Positions 33,681 through 43,334 of a stretch of DNA of 64,000 bases are shown here, piece by piece. This DNA comes from Flavobacterium flavigenum. GTDB taxonomy: Bacteria; Bacteroidota; Bacteroidia; Flavobacteriales; Flavobacteriaceae. The translations under genes and the position numbers were made by a program. The stretch is taken from NCBI RefSeq assembly GCF_027111255.2, contig NZ_CP114285.2, positions 3,286,001 to 3,350,000 of the forward strand, written 5' to 3'. Each line of letters starts with the position of its first letter. The first letter of the stretch is position 1. The notes under the pieces are model-generated. The model had not been told where the DNA came from and made no database searches. It worked only from the letters and a program-made list of their open reading frames with translations.

Positions 33681-35129
33681 CTAACCCACAGATCCTTCTA
33701 AAGAAATCTCTAATAATTTTTGAGCTTCAACAGCAAATTCCATTGGGAGCTTGTTCAAGACATCTTTACTGAAACCGTTTACAATTAAGGCAATCGCTTT
33801 TTCAGTCGGAATACCTCTTTGGTTGCAATAAAAAACCTGATCTTCTCCAATTTTACTTGTAGTGGCTTCGTGCTCGATTTTTGCTGATGGATTTTTACTT
33901 TCGATGTAAGGGAAAGTATGCGCACCACAATTGTTACCCATTAATAACGAGTCACACTGAGAAAAGTTTCTTGCATTTTCTGCTCTTGGTGAGATTTGCA
34001 CTAAACCACGGTAGCTGTTTTGCGATTTTCCAGCAGAAATACCTTTAGAAATAATAGTCGATTTAGTGTTTTTTCCTAAATGGATCATTTTTGTTCCGGT
34101 ATCAGCCTGTTGGTAATTATTGGTAACGGCGATAGAATAAAACTCGCCAACCGAATTATCTCCTTTCAATACACAAGAAGGATATTTCCAGGTTACAGCA
34201 GAACCTGTTTCAACCTGCGTCCAGGAAATTTTAGCGTTTGTTTCGCATAAACCTCTTTTGGTTACGAAGTTGTAAACTCCACCTTTTCCTTCTTTGTTTC
34301 CAGGAAACCAGTTTTGAACAGTCGAATATTTAATTTCAGCATCGTCCAAAGCGATTAATTCAACTACAGCAGCGTGTAATTGGTTTTCGTCACGGCTTGG
34401 AGCAGTACATCCTTCAAGATAAGAAACGTAACTTCCTTCGTCAGCAATAACTAAAGTTCTTTCAAATTGTCCTGTTCCTGCCTGGTTAATTCTGAAATAA
34501 GTTGAAAGTTCCATAGGACAACGAACGCCTTTTGGAATATAACAGAAACTTCCGTCAGAGAAAACCGCTGAGTTTAAAGCGGCGTAAAAGTTATCTTTCT
34601 GAGGAACAACAGTTCCCAGATATTTTTTAACTAATTCCGGATGTTCTTTAATCGCTTCAGAAATCGGACAGAAAATAATCCCTTTTTCTCCAAGTGTTTT
34701 TTTGAAAGTTGTTGCAACAGAAACAGAATCGACAACAATATCCATAGCGACATTGTTCATCATTTTTTGTTCGTCAACAGAGATTCCTAACTTTTTGTAC
34801 ATTTCTAAAAGCTCAGGATCTACATCGTCCAGGGTTTTATTTGGATCTACCGCTTTTGGAGCTGAATAATATGAAATGGCCTGAAAATCTGGTTTTTCGT
34901 AGTTTACGTTTGCCCATTCCGGCTCAATCATTTCTTTCCAGACACGAAAAGCTTCAATGCGCCATTCGGTCATCCACTCTGGTTCTTCTTTTTTAAGAGA
35001 AATAGCTCTTACAATTTCTTCGTTTAGACCAATAGGAAATGTTTCAGATTCTATATTGGTATAAAATCCGTACTCATATTCTTTGGTTTCCAGTTCGATT
35101 TTTAAATCGTCTTCGGTGTATTTGCTCAT
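33681..35129 (-). CDS. sufB: Fe-S cluster assembly protein SufB
   Basis: 482 residues from the ATG at 35129 ([12 protein letters not shown]); a longer ORF adds eight residues without support. The main scaffold subunit of SufBCD. It has [20 protein letters not shown], the run [20 protein letters not shown] with conserved Cys, [15 protein letters not shown], and the C-terminal [22 protein letters not shown] block. It is the second gene of the operon behind sufA. Its 3' spacer to sufC holds the stem-loop described at 33540-33576. Confidence 0.97.
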   Translation of the reverse strand: MSKYTEDDLKIELETKEYEYGFYTNIESETFPIGLNEEIVRAISLKKEEPEWMTEWRIEAFRVWKEMIEPEWANVNYEKPDFQAISYYSAPKAVDPNKTLDDVDPELLEMYKKLGISVDEQKMMNNVAMDIVVDSVSVATTFKKTLGEKGIIFCPISEAIKEHPELVKKYLGTVVPQKDNFYAALNSAVFSDGSFCYIPKGVRCPMELSTYFRINQAGTGQFERTLVIADEGSYVSYLEGCTAPSRDENQLHAAVVELIALDDAEIKYSTVQNWFPGNKEGKGGVYNFVTKRGLCETNAKISWTQVETGSAVTWKYPSCVLKGDNSVGEFYSIAVTNNYQQADTGTKMIHLGKNTKSTIISKGISAGKSQNSYRGLVQISPRAENARNFSQCDSLLMGNNCGAHTFPYIESKNPSAKIEHEATTSKIGEDQVFYCNQRGIPTEKAIALIVNGFSKDVLNKLPMEFAVEAQKLLEISLEGSVG

Positions 35130-35223
35130 TGTTTTTTTATTGAAAGATTTCAAAATAGAAGGATTTAAATATTTAAAACCACTTCTGTAATTAAATCTTT
35201 AAATTTTGCAATTGTTTAATTGT

Positions 35224-35553
35224 TTATAGCGAAAATGATTCACCGCATCCGCAGGTTCTGCTTGCGTTTGGGTTGTTGAAAACAAATCCTTTTCCGTTTA
35301 ATCCGCCAGAGAATTCTAAAATTGTTCCGGCTAAATAAAGAAATGATTTTTTTTCAACGGCTATTTGTATGTCGTTGTCTACGAATATTTTATCGTCATC
35401 TCCTTTGGTTTTGTCGAATTTTAAATCATAAGACAAACCAGAGCATCCACCGCTTTTTACTCCTACACGTACATAGTCATGTGCGGCATCAAAACCATCA
35501 TCAGTCATCAGGTCGATGATTTTCTTTTTGGCTGTATCAGAAACTTTTATCAT
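35224..35553 (-). CDS. sufA: A-type Fe-S carrier protein (SufA/IscA/HesB family)
   Basis: 109 residues. It accepts clusters from the SufBCD scaffold and passes them to target proteins. The three ligand cysteines are visible: Cys in VKSGGCSGLSYDL (about residue 37) and the CxC pair in SRTCGCGESFSL near the C-terminus. It is the first gene of the suf operon, with the promoter box at 35653-35660 about 100 bases upstream. Whether it is SufA, IscA or ErpA in function cannot be told from sequence; position favours SufA. Confidence 0.93.
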   Translation of the reverse strand: MIKVSDTAKKKIIDLMTDDGFDAAHDYVRVGVKSGGCSGLSYDLKFDKTKGDDDKIFVDNDIQIAVEKKSFLYLAGTILEFSGGLNGKGFVFNNPNASRTCGCGESFSL

Positions 35554-35652
35554 TTTTTATAGTATTTATCTTTTTCAACATTCCTTTTAAAAATAGTAAT
35601 GAAATTATTACAATTAAAGTACTGTATGTCAATGTTGAAATGAAATTATCTG

Positions 35653-35660
35653 CAAAGATA
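35653..35660 (-). promoter_or_regulatory. -7 box of the suf operon
   Basis: TATCTTTG followed by CAGA on the minus strand. A leader of about 95 bases precedes sufA. No clear -33 box or Rrf2-type (IscR-like) site is visible. Confidence 0.5.
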
Positions 35661-35837
35661 CGACTTAAAAACCTTTTTCCATAACGGTTCACATTATTAT
35701 AACAAATGTTAAAATAGATATAAGTTATTTAATAAACAGGATTACACAGAATAAAAGGGGGTTATGGTTTTTTAGTTGAAATTTTAGCATAAGGAAATCC
35801 AATTTCCTAGCTTTGTTTCTAATATTGATTTTTTATT

Positions 35838-36695
35838 ATGAAACTTTATCCAATAGAATCAGGAAATTTTAAATTAGACGGAGGCGCCATGTTTGGCGTT
35901 GTGCCAAAAACAATCTGGAATAAAACCAACCCCGCAGATGCCAATAACCTAATTGATATTGCCGCACGCTGCCTGCTGATCGAAGATGGAAACCGCCTGA
36001 TTTTAATTGATACCGGAATGGGTGATAAGCAATCAGACAAATTCTTTGGCTATTATTCGCTTTGGGGTTCACATTCTTTGGATAATTCTTTAGCAAAATA
36101 TGGTTTTCACAGAGATGATATTACCGATGTTTTTATGACGCACCTTCATTTTGATCATTGTGGCGGAAGTGTTCAATGGAATGCGGATAAAACAGGATAT
36201 GAACCTGCATTTAAAAATGCAAAATTTTGGACAAACGAAAATCATTGGGAATGGGCAATACAGCCAAATGCCCGTGAGAAAGCTTCTTTCTTACCAGAAA
36301 ATATTTTACCAATGCAGGAAAGTGGTCAGTTACATTTTGTGAAAAGACCAAATGCCGATTTTGGCTTTTCGGAAGAATTAGGTTTTGATATTTACTATGT
36401 TGATGGTCACACCGAAAAACAAATGATTCCACATATACAATACAAGCATAAAACTATAGTTTTTTGTGCCGATTTATTGGCTACAGCAGGACACATTCCG
36501 CTCCCGTATGTTATGGGATATGATACAAGGCCTTTATTGACGATGCCGGAAAAATCAAAATTGCTAACTGCTGCGGCTGACAAAAATTATTATTTGTTTT
36601 TAGAACACGATGCCCATAACCAGATTATTACAGTAGAACATACTGAAAAAGGAGTTCGGTTAAAAGAAATTTTTACCTGTGAGGATATCTTATAA
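35838..36695 (+). CDS. MBL-fold metal-dependent hydrolase
   Basis: 285 residues, cytoplasmic. The metallo-beta-lactamase signature is complete: THLHFDHCGG (about 100-109), the later His in VDGHTEKQM (about 195), Asp in FCADLLATAGHIP, and a final His in FLEHDAHNQ (about 258). The segment LLIEDGNRLILIDTGMGDKQ is typical of the lactonase-like (AiiA/quorum-quenching-like) branch, but the substrate is unknown. It is divergent from the suf operon and followed by its own terminator. Confidence 0.88.
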   Translation: MKLYPIESGNFKLDGGAMFGVVPKTIWNKTNPADANNLIDIAARCLLIEDGNRLILIDTGMGDKQSDKFFGYYSLWGSHSLDNSLAKYGFHRDDITDVFMTHLHFDHCGGSVQWNADKTGYEPAFKNAKFWTNENHWEWAIQPNAREKASFLPENILPMQESGQLHFVKRPNADFGFSEELGFDIYYVDGHTEKQMIPHIQYKHKTIVFCADLLATAGHIPLPYVMGYDTRPLLTMPEKSKLLTAAADKNYYLFLEHDAHNQIITVEHTEKGVRLKEIFTCEDIL

Positions 36696-36698
36696 ACA

Positions 36699-36736
36699 TT
36701 AAAACCATATTTCAGTCATTAGAAATATGGTTTTAA
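36699..36736. terminator. Terminator between the MBL gene and the leucine-rich-repeat gene
   Basis: TTAAAACCATATTTC pairs perfectly with GAAATATGGTTTTAA around an 8-base loop. Confidence 0.8.
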
Positions 36737-36756
36737 TTTTATAATGAGTTTGTGTT

Positions 36757-38124
36757 TTATTGGACTAGAATTTTTTTAACAATAGTTGCTCCTTCGTTTT
36801 CTAAATAAATGTAATAAATACCATTTTGTAATCCTGCTAAATTAATATTGTTATTAGTGTCGTTTTTAGTAAACTTAGTTGTTGTAATTAGTTTTCCAAA
36901 TGCATCATATACATTTGCTTTTTCAAGAGTACTATTGTCAATGTGTAGTTCTCCTTTTACAGGGTTGGGATAAACAGCTATTTTTTTAAAACCTGCTTCT
37001 GATAGTCCTAAAGTAGGACAAGTTAAATTATATGTTGATGCAGCGTCTTTACTAGTCCAGTTAGTATTTGAATAGGTAACATCATCTACCTGAATACAAC
37101 TTAAATTAGCATTTGAAGTAAAATTTATATTTGTTAAAACAGTATTCTTTCCGTTTTTTAAATTAAGACTTGTTAATTGGTTAGAATAACAATGTAAAGT
37201 TTCCAAAGCGATGTTTTTAGAAAGGTCTAATGCTGTTAATGAGTTAGAATGACAATCTAAACTTTTCAAAGCAATGTTTTTAGAAAGATCTAATGTTGTC
37301 AATGAGCCTGAATGACAAGATAAATTTTGTAAAGCAGTATTCATAGACAAATCTAATGTTGTCAATGGGTTATAAAAGCATTGTAAAAACAGCAAAGCGG
37401 TATTATTAGAAAGATCTAATGATGTTAACGGATTTGATGAGCAGGTTAACTGTGTTAACGCGGTATTTTTAGAGGTATTTAATGCAGTTAATTGATTATA
37501 ATCGCAAGTTAAAGTTTTTAAAGCGGTATTTTCAGAAACATCCAATGTTGTTAATTTATTATTATCGCAATGTAAATTTTTCAAATCCTTATTCTTAGAA
37601 ATATTTAATGTTGTCAATAAGTTAAAACTACAACCTAAATCTGTTAAAGCGAAATTATTAGAAAGATCCAATGTTGTCAGTGAGTTCGATTGAAAATCTA
37701 AATTCTCCAAAGCGGTGTTATTAGATAGGTCTAATGATGTTAATTGGTTTGATCTGCAATATAAAAATTTCAAAGCTGTATTCATAGACAGGTCCAATGC
37801 CGTTAACGTGTTATAGTGGCAATACAAATATTGCAAAGCGATATTTTTGGAGAGATCTAATGTGGCTAATGGATTATTGTTACAAATTAAAATTTTTAAA
37901 GACACAAAATTCTGAATCCCTGTTAAGTCAACAATAGAACTATTTGAAATATCAATGGAAGTTAATTTATCAATACTACTAGTCAGTACCTGATTATCAG
38001 GTGCTCCGGAATCAATTCCAAGGGCAATCAGTTTGTTTTCAAAATTATTATCCGGTATGCTGGTATATTGAGCATAAATAGCAAAATTTGCGAATAATAG
38101 TAATGTGAGTAATTTTGTTTTCAT
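36757..38124 (-). CDS. Secreted leucine-rich-repeat protein with type IX sorting tail
   Basis: 455 residues. Signal peptide 1-18 (ending IYAQ). From residue 85 to 315 there are eleven consecutive 21-residue repeats of the form xLTxLDLSxNxALxxLxCxxN, a short leucine-rich-repeat class, followed by a degenerate twelfth. Residues about 380-455 are the type IX secretion tail (YPNPVKGELHIDN to KKILVQ). The repeats form a solenoid probably displayed on or released from the cell surface, where it could bind protein or glycan. It is a single gene with no functional partner nearby. Confidence 0.93.
   Translation of the reverse strand: MKTKLLTLLLFANFAIYAQYTSIPDNNFENKLIALGIDSGAPDNQVLTSSIDKLTSIDISNSSIVDLTGIQNFVSLKILICNNNPLATLDLSKNIALQYLYCHYNTLTALDLSMNTALKFLYCRSNQLTSLDLSNNTALENLDFQSNSLTTLDLSNNFALTDLGCSFNLLTTLNISKNKDLKNLHCDNNKLTTLDVSENTALKTLTCDYNQLTALNTSKNTALTQLTCSSNPLTSLDLSNNTALLFLQCFYNPLTTLDLSMNTALQNLSCHSGSLTTLDLSKNIALKSLDCHSNSLTALDLSKNIALETLHCYSNQLTSLNLKNGKNTVLTNINFTSNANLSCIQVDDVTYSNTNWTSKDAASTYNLTCPTLGLSEAGFKKIAVYPNPVKGELHIDNSTLEKANVYDAFGKLITTTKFTKNDTNNNINLAGLQNGIYYIYLENEGATIVKKILVQ
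37180..37872 (-). repeat. Eleven 63-base coding repeats
   Basis: DNA-level repeats of 63 bases coding the 21-residue leucine-rich units of the gene at 36757-38124. They are contiguous without spacers. Confidence 0.85.
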
Positions 38125-38452
38125 AGGTTAAAATATTATTTTTAAGGACATGCAAATATATTTAACACAGCGTATTTTCCTAATAATTTTTTAATATAAA
38201 TTTTTGTTCAAAATAATTTTGGAAAAAAATAGATTCTTTAAAAGAACGTCCTGTTTTCATTCATTAGAAAATGGTATAATTTAGTTTTAATGAGGTTCAA
38301 TTAACCATTATTGTTTTTTAGCAGTACATATCCTGATTATATAGGTATTTTCTTTTAGGATAAAATTTCATAACACAGTGTTAACAGTTAGTTTTTTGTA
38401 ACAAAATATCATAATTTAGTCCCATCTTTAACTTTTACATTATAATAGGTAA
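38125..38452. other. Divergent gap between the leucine-rich-repeat and S8 peptidase genes
   Basis: AT-rich, with no ORF. It has an odd palindrome AACACAGTGTT (38372-38382) and a TTTTTTGTAAC (38392-38402). TAATTTAG at 38412-38419 is a weak -7 candidate for the S8 gene. Nothing firm is seen. Confidence 0.5.
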
Positions 38453-40072
38453 ATGAATACTATAAAACCACTTAATTTATCTGCTTTTGCATTACTTGTT
38501 TTAGCAGGCTGCAGCGCCACTTTGCAGGCGCAGGTTTCAGCTCCAAAAGAATTTATAACTGCTCCAGCAGCTGTTGTTAAAAAAGCACCGGTTACTGAAA
38601 ATGAATTGAAAAGATGGAGTCATCTTGATTTAATCAAAGATTCAATTCCTGGAATGAGTGTTGACAAGGCTTATGCTGAATTACTAAAGGGAAAAACAGG
38701 TAAAAAAGTAATTGTTGGGGTTGTGGACTCCGGAGTTGATATCGAACATGAAGATTTAAAAGGAGTAATCTGGAAAAATCCAAAGGAAATTCCGGGCAAT
38801 GGAATCGATGATGATAAAAATGGTTACATTGATGATATTAACGGCTGGAATTTTCTAGGGGATGCTGTCAACGAAAACCTTGAAATGACCCGTATCGTTA
38901 AAAAAGGAGATGATGGTTCTGAACAATATAAACAGGCTTTAGCGCAATACACAGAAAAATACGAAAAAGCATTAAAAGATAAAGAGCAAGTAGATTTTTT
39001 ACTGGATGTTCACAAAACCATACAAACAGCTTTAAATAAAAAAGAATACAAAAGCGAAGATTTAAAATTAATTACTTCTACTGATCCAAAGGTGGCCAGA
39101 AGCAAAATGGTAATGACACAGATTTTTACCAATGCCGGGCCAACATTTAATCCGGAAACTGAATTGGAAGATTACAGAGAACATGTTTATAACGAATTGG
39201 ATTTCAATTTAAATAAAGATTTCGATGGAAGAAAAGTTTTAGGTGATAATGCAGAAGACATTAAAAGTACTAAATACGGGAACAATATTGTATTTGGCCC
39301 GGATAAAGAAAAAGCATTACATGGAACCCATGTTGCGGGGATTATTGCACAGGTTCGAGGTAATAATTTAGGCGGAGACGGAGTTGCAGACAATGTTGAA
39401 ATTCTGACTGTAAGAGCAGTTCCTGATGGAGACGAATACGATAAAGATATTGCTTTGGCAATTCGTTATGCGGTTGATAATGGTGCAAAAGTAATTAACG
39501 GAAGTTTCGGAAAAAGCTTCTCACCACATAAACAATGGGTGTATGACGCCATTAAATATGCAGCAAAAAAAGATGTATTGATTGTTCATGCAGCTGGTAA
39601 TGATGGTTATAATATTGATGAAAAGCAAAACATTAATTATCCAAACGATTCTGAAGATAATGTGAAAGAATTTGCAGACAATGTAATTACAATTGGAGCT
39701 ATTAATAAATCGTATGGTCAAAATGTAGTAGCCGGGTTTTCTAATTTTGGAAAATTAAATGTAGATGTTTTTGCTCCTGGTGAAGAAATTTACGCAACTA
39801 TTCCAAACAATAAGTACAAATATTTGCAGGGAACTTCAATGGCATCTCCAAATGCTGCGGGTGTCGCTGCTCTAATTCGTTCCTATTATCCAAAGCTAAA
39901 AGCGGCTCAGGTTAAAAAGATTTTAATGGAATCCGGAGTGGCTCTTCCTGAAAAAGTGGTTTTAGGTGAAGAAAAACCAGAAGCAGTATCTGCTACAGAG
40001 TCATCAAAAACGGCTAAAATGGTTAATGCTTATAACGCTTTATTGATGGCTGAGAAAATGTCAAAAAAATAA
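38453..40072 (+). CDS. S8-family subtilisin-like serine peptidase, lipoprotein
   Basis: 539 residues. The N-terminus carries a lipobox (LAGC, Cys at about residue 20), so the enzyme is probably anchored in the outer membrane. The triad is visible: Asp in VGVVDSGVDIEHEDL (about 90), His in LHGTHVAGII (about 282) and Ser in LQGTSMASPNAAG (about 463), with the oxyanion Asn in HAAGNDG. An insert of about 150 residues between Asp and His (charged, helical) makes it longer than classic subtilisins, which is common in Bacteroidota. No type IX tail. Followed by a strong terminator. Confidence 0.92.
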   Translation: MNTIKPLNLSAFALLVLAGCSATLQAQVSAPKEFITAPAAVVKKAPVTENELKRWSHLDLIKDSIPGMSVDKAYAELLKGKTGKKVIVGVVDSGVDIEHEDLKGVIWKNPKEIPGNGIDDDKNGYIDDINGWNFLGDAVNENLEMTRIVKKGDDGSEQYKQALAQYTEKYEKALKDKEQVDFLLDVHKTIQTALNKKEYKSEDLKLITSTDPKVARSKMVMTQIFTNAGPTFNPETELEDYREHVYNELDFNLNKDFDGRKVLGDNAEDIKSTKYGNNIVFGPDKEKALHGTHVAGIIAQVRGNNLGGDGVADNVEILTVRAVPDGDEYDKDIALAIRYAVDNGAKVINGSFGKSFSPHKQWVYDAIKYAAKKDVLIVHAAGNDGYNIDEKQNINYPNDSEDNVKEFADNVITIGAINKSYGQNVVAGFSNFGKLNVDVFAPGEEIYATIPNNKYKYLQGTSMASPNAAGVAALIRSYYPKLKAAQVKKILMESGVALPEKVVLGEEKPEAVSATESSKTAKMVNAYNALLMAEKMSKK

Positions 40073-40093
40073 ATTTTATCGTTTTTAATAATC

Positions 40094-40135
40094 AAACTAC
40101 AAGTTTACAAGATCACTTTTGTAAACTTGTAGTTT
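40094..40135 (+). terminator. Strong terminator after the S8 peptidase
   Basis: A perfect 17-base-pair stem (AAACTACAAGTTTACAA with its complement) around an 8-base loop, followed by TTT. It lies only 17 bases before the next start codon. Confidence 0.85.
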
Positions 40136-40151
40136 TTTAAATAATATCGTA

Positions 40152-42032
40152 ATGAAAAAAATTGTCCTTCTTTCTTTTTTGAGTTTTGGTTTAAACGCAG
40201 CTTTTGCACAAAACACCTCATACTGGCAGCAGCATGCAGATTATAAAATGGAGGTTTCGATGGATGTAAAAAACTATCAGTATAAAGGAAAACAGGAATT
40301 GGTTTATACGAACAATTCTGCAGATACTTTGCGAAAAGTATTTTATCATCTGTTTCCAAATGCTTTTCAGCCTGGAAGTGAAATGGACGCCCGTTTGCAT
40401 TTTATAAAAGATCCGGATGGGAGAATGGTAACAAAAACAAAAGGAGCTGATGGAAAAGACATAAAGCAAAGCCGAATAGAAAATCTGAAACCAAATGAAA
40501 TTGGTTATTTAAAAATCACAAACTTCAAACAGGATGGTGCTGATGCTCAAACAAGAGTTTCGGGAACAATCTTAGAAGTAACTTTGGCAAAACCAATTTT
40601 ACCGAATTCTAAATCGACTTTTACGTTAGATTTTGACGGACAGGTTCCGGTACAGGTTCGTCGTTCGGGAAGAAATAATTCTGAAGGAGTAGAGCTTTCC
40701 ATGTCGCAATGGTATCCAAAATTAGCCGAATTTGATTTTGAAGGATGGCATGCTGATCCTTACATCGCAAGGGAATTTCACGGTGTTTGGGGTAATTTTG
40801 ATGTGAAAATCACCATTGACAAAGACTACACCATTGGAGGTTCAGGATACTTACAGGATAAAAATACAATTGGTCACGGTTACGAAGATGAAGGAGTAAA
40901 AGTCGTTTATCCTAAAAAAACAAAAACATTGACGTGGCATTTTATCGCGCCAAATGTTCATGATTTTACCTGGGCGGCTGACAAAGACTACACGCATGAT
41001 ATTGTAAAAGGGCCAAACGATGTCGATTTGCATTTCTTTTACAAAAACAATCCAAAAACTACTGAAAACTGGAAACAATTGGAGCCTTTAATGGTGAAGG
41101 TAATGGATTATTACAATCAAAAAGTAGGAACTTATCCGTACAAACAATACTCCTTTATTCAGGGTGGAGACGGCGGAATGGAATATGCCATGTGTACACT
41201 GATGTTGGGAAACGGAACTCTTGAGGGAATTTTAGGAACGGCAACTCACGAATTAGGGCATTCCTGGTTCCAGCATATTCTGGCTTCAAATGAGTCAAAG
41301 CATCCCTGGATGGATGAAGGTTTTACAACCTATATCGAAGACAGTGCTTTGAATGAATTAGCTGGAGATAAAAAAGTCTCAAATCCGTTTAAAGGTAATT
41401 ATGCGGCATATTACAGCTTAGTAAATTCAGGTAAAGAACAGCCTCAGACAACTCATGGTGACCGTTATGACGAAAATAGACCTTACAGTATTTCTTCTTA
41501 TATTAAAGGAAGTATTTTCCTTTCGCAGTTGGAATATGTTATCGGAAAAGAGAATGTCGACGCTGCTTTAAAAAGATATTTTAATGATTTTAAATTCAAG
41601 CACCCAACTCCAAACGATATTAAAAGAACAGCCGAAAGAGTTTCGGGAGCAGAATTAGACTGGTATTTGACAGACTGGGCACAAACAACCAATACAATTG
41701 ATTACGGAATTAAAGACGTTGCTGATAATTCAGGGAAATCAACAGTTACTTTAGAAAGAATCGGAAGAATGCCAATGCCAATTGATTTAAAAGTGGATTA
41801 CACAGACGGGACTTCCGAGACATTCTATATTCCATTGCGAATGATGAATTTCATTAAACCAAATCCGAATCCAAACGAAAAAAGAACTGTTTTGGACGAC
41901 TGGGCTTGGGCACAGCAAAACTATAGTTTTACAATTGACAAAAACAAAGCGTCAATCAAAAAAATCACTATAGATCCAAGTGGATTAATGGCTGATGTGA
42001 AAGCTGCCAATAATGTTTTTGAAGTAAAATAA
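40152..42032 (+). CDS. M1-family metallopeptidase (aminopeptidase N-like), exported
   Basis: 626 residues with a signal peptide (ending NAAFAQ). The gluzincin zinc motif HELGHSWFQH lies at about 372-381, with the third ligand Glu in WMDEGFTTYIED about 20 residues later. The exopeptidase motif is GGMEYAMCTLM just before. The N-terminal beta domain (about 30-260) has the M1 pattern (YKMEVSMDVKNYQYKGKQE). Cleaves residues from peptides in the periplasm or outside the cell. It follows an S8 peptidase, which may feed it substrates, but a terminator separates them. Confidence 0.93.
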   Translation: MKKIVLLSFLSFGLNAAFAQNTSYWQQHADYKMEVSMDVKNYQYKGKQELVYTNNSADTLRKVFYHLFPNAFQPGSEMDARLHFIKDPDGRMVTKTKGADGKDIKQSRIENLKPNEIGYLKITNFKQDGADAQTRVSGTILEVTLAKPILPNSKSTFTLDFDGQVPVQVRRSGRNNSEGVELSMSQWYPKLAEFDFEGWHADPYIAREFHGVWGNFDVKITIDKDYTIGGSGYLQDKNTIGHGYEDEGVKVVYPKKTKTLTWHFIAPNVHDFTWAADKDYTHDIVKGPNDVDLHFFYKNNPKTTENWKQLEPLMVKVMDYYNQKVGTYPYKQYSFIQGGDGGMEYAMCTLMLGNGTLEGILGTATHELGHSWFQHILASNESKHPWMDEGFTTYIEDSALNELAGDKKVSNPFKGNYAAYYSLVNSGKEQPQTTHGDRYDENRPYSISSYIKGSIFLSQLEYVIGKENVDAALKRYFNDFKFKHPTPNDIKRTAERVSGAELDWYLTDWAQTTNTIDYGIKDVADNSGKSTVTLERIGRMPMPIDLKVDYTDGTSETFYIPLRMMNFIKPNPNPNEKRTVLDDWAWAQQNYSFTIDKNKASIKKITIDPSGLMADVKAANNVFEVK

Positions 42033-42050
42033 TCTTCAAGTTAGAATATA

Positions 42051-42085
42051 AAAAGTCCCGTTTAGAAATACTAAGCGGGACTTTT
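42051..42085. terminator. Terminator after the M1 peptidase
   Basis: AAAAGTCCCGTTTAG pairs with CTAAGCGGGACTTTT (one wobble) around a 5-base loop, followed by ATTTT. It also faces the end of the minus-strand dehydrogenase gene. Confidence 0.8.
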
Positions 42086-42103
42086 ATTTTAGGATAAGTC
42101 AAG

Positions 42104-43042
42104 TTAACCCAAATGCTCCAGCATATCTTTCGTCATCGATTCTAAATCAAAACTATGATTCCAGTTCCAGTCTTTTCTGGCATCAGAATCGTCGATACTC
42201 GCTGGCCAGCTGTCGGCAATTTTTTGGCGGAAATCGGGATTATAAGTGATTTCAAATTCCGGAATATGTTTTTTAATTTCCGCTGCAATCTCTGTTGGCG
42301 TAAAACTCATAGCAGCTAAATTATAAGAAGAGTGTATTTTGATTTCTTCAGCAGGAGCCTTCATAATATTGATCGTAGCATCAATAGCATCATCCATATA
42401 CATCATTGGCATTTTGGTTTCGGATGATAAAAAGCACTCATATTTTTTATCGGCAATAGCTTTATAGAAAATATCCACAGCATAATCTGTAGTTCCGCCG
42501 CCGGGAGGAGTAGACCAGCTAATCAAACCTGGATAACGAATACTGCGAACATCAACTCCGTAAATATTGTGATAGTATTCGCACCATCTTTCACCAGCTT
42601 GTTTACTAATTCCGTAAACGGTTGAAGGTTCCATAATCGTATATTGAGGTGTGTTTTCTTTTGGGGTTGTGGGGCCAAAAACAGCAATGCTTGATGGCCA
42701 GAATATTTTCTGAATTTTTTTGGCTTTTGCCAGATTCAAAACATGAAATAAAGAGTTCATATTCAAATCCCAGGCAAATGCAGGGTTTTTTTCGGCAGTA
42801 GCAGATAAAAGTGCTGCCATTAAATAAATGTCAGTAATATGATGAACTTCTACCAGATGTTCAATTTGATTAAAATCCAAAGCATTAATCACTTCAAACG
42901 GACCTGAATTAACCACATCTGTATTTAATTTTCGAATATCAGAAGCAATTACATTATCAGTTCCGTACAGTTTACGAAGTTTCTGAGTCAGCTCTGTCCC
43001 AATTTGACCACATGCGCCAATGATTAATATTTTTGGATTCAT
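42104..43042 (-). CDS. tdh: L-threonine 3-dehydrogenase, short-chain (epimerase-like) type
   Basis: 312 residues from MNPKILIIGACGQIG; an ATG seven codons upstream is excluded because the promoter box lies there. Oxidises L-threonine with NAD to 2-amino-3-oxobutyrate. It has the extended SDR fold: the Rossmann glycine motif GACGQIGTEL (residues 9-18), the catalytic Tyr-Lys in STVYGISKQAGE (about 140-147) and substrate loop TPPGGGTTDYAV. The whole sequence closely matches, as far as I recall it, the characterised Flavobacterium frigidimaris enzyme. It belongs to threonine breakdown. Single gene. Confidence 0.95.
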   Translation of the reverse strand: MNPKILIIGACGQIGTELTQKLRKLYGTDNVIASDIRKLNTDVVNSGPFEVINALDFNQIEHLVEVHHITDIYLMAALLSATAEKNPAFAWDLNMNSLFHVLNLAKAKKIQKIFWPSSIAVFGPTTPKENTPQYTIMEPSTVYGISKQAGERWCEYYHNIYGVDVRSIRYPGLISWSTPPGGGTTDYAVDIFYKAIADKKYECFLSSETKMPMMYMDDAIDATINIMKAPAEEIKIHSSYNLAAMSFTPTEIAAEIKKHIPEFEITYNPDFRQKIADSWPASIDDSDARKDWNWNHSFDLESMTKDMLEHLG

Positions 43043-43060
43043 TTGAATATATTTAAAGAA

Positions 43061-43068
43061 CAAATATA
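43061..43068 (-). promoter_or_regulatory. -7 box of tdh
   Basis: TATATTTG on the minus strand. A start near 43057 leaves a leader of about 15 bases before the ATG at 43042. Confidence 0.5.
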
Positions 43069-43334
43069 ATTTTTTCGCAAATAATCCTGCTTTTTATAAT
43101 GTTAAATTATGAATTTAATAACAAATAATATTGATTTTTGTTTAATTCATTTCGATACAGCTTTATTAAGCTTAGATAAAATGGTTGCAAATCAAAATTC
43201 ATAATTGTAAATTTACTTGTAACTTTGTAGCTTAATGTTTTACCACGTTGAAATCGCCATTACCAAAAGTTTACTCAGGCAGCAATAAATGAAGGTGATA
43301 TCATATAGGGGCATTGAAAATAAATTTAACACAT

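Noticed and set aside
37180..37872. Regular 63-base repeats that could look like a CRISPR array
   Set aside because: They are contiguous coding repeats of a leucine-rich-repeat protein, with no unique spacers and no cas genes nearby.
40105..40359. An 84-codon ORF antisense to the start of the M1 peptidase gene
   Set aside because: It lies across the terminator and signal-peptide coding of a strong gene on the other strand; a shadow frame.
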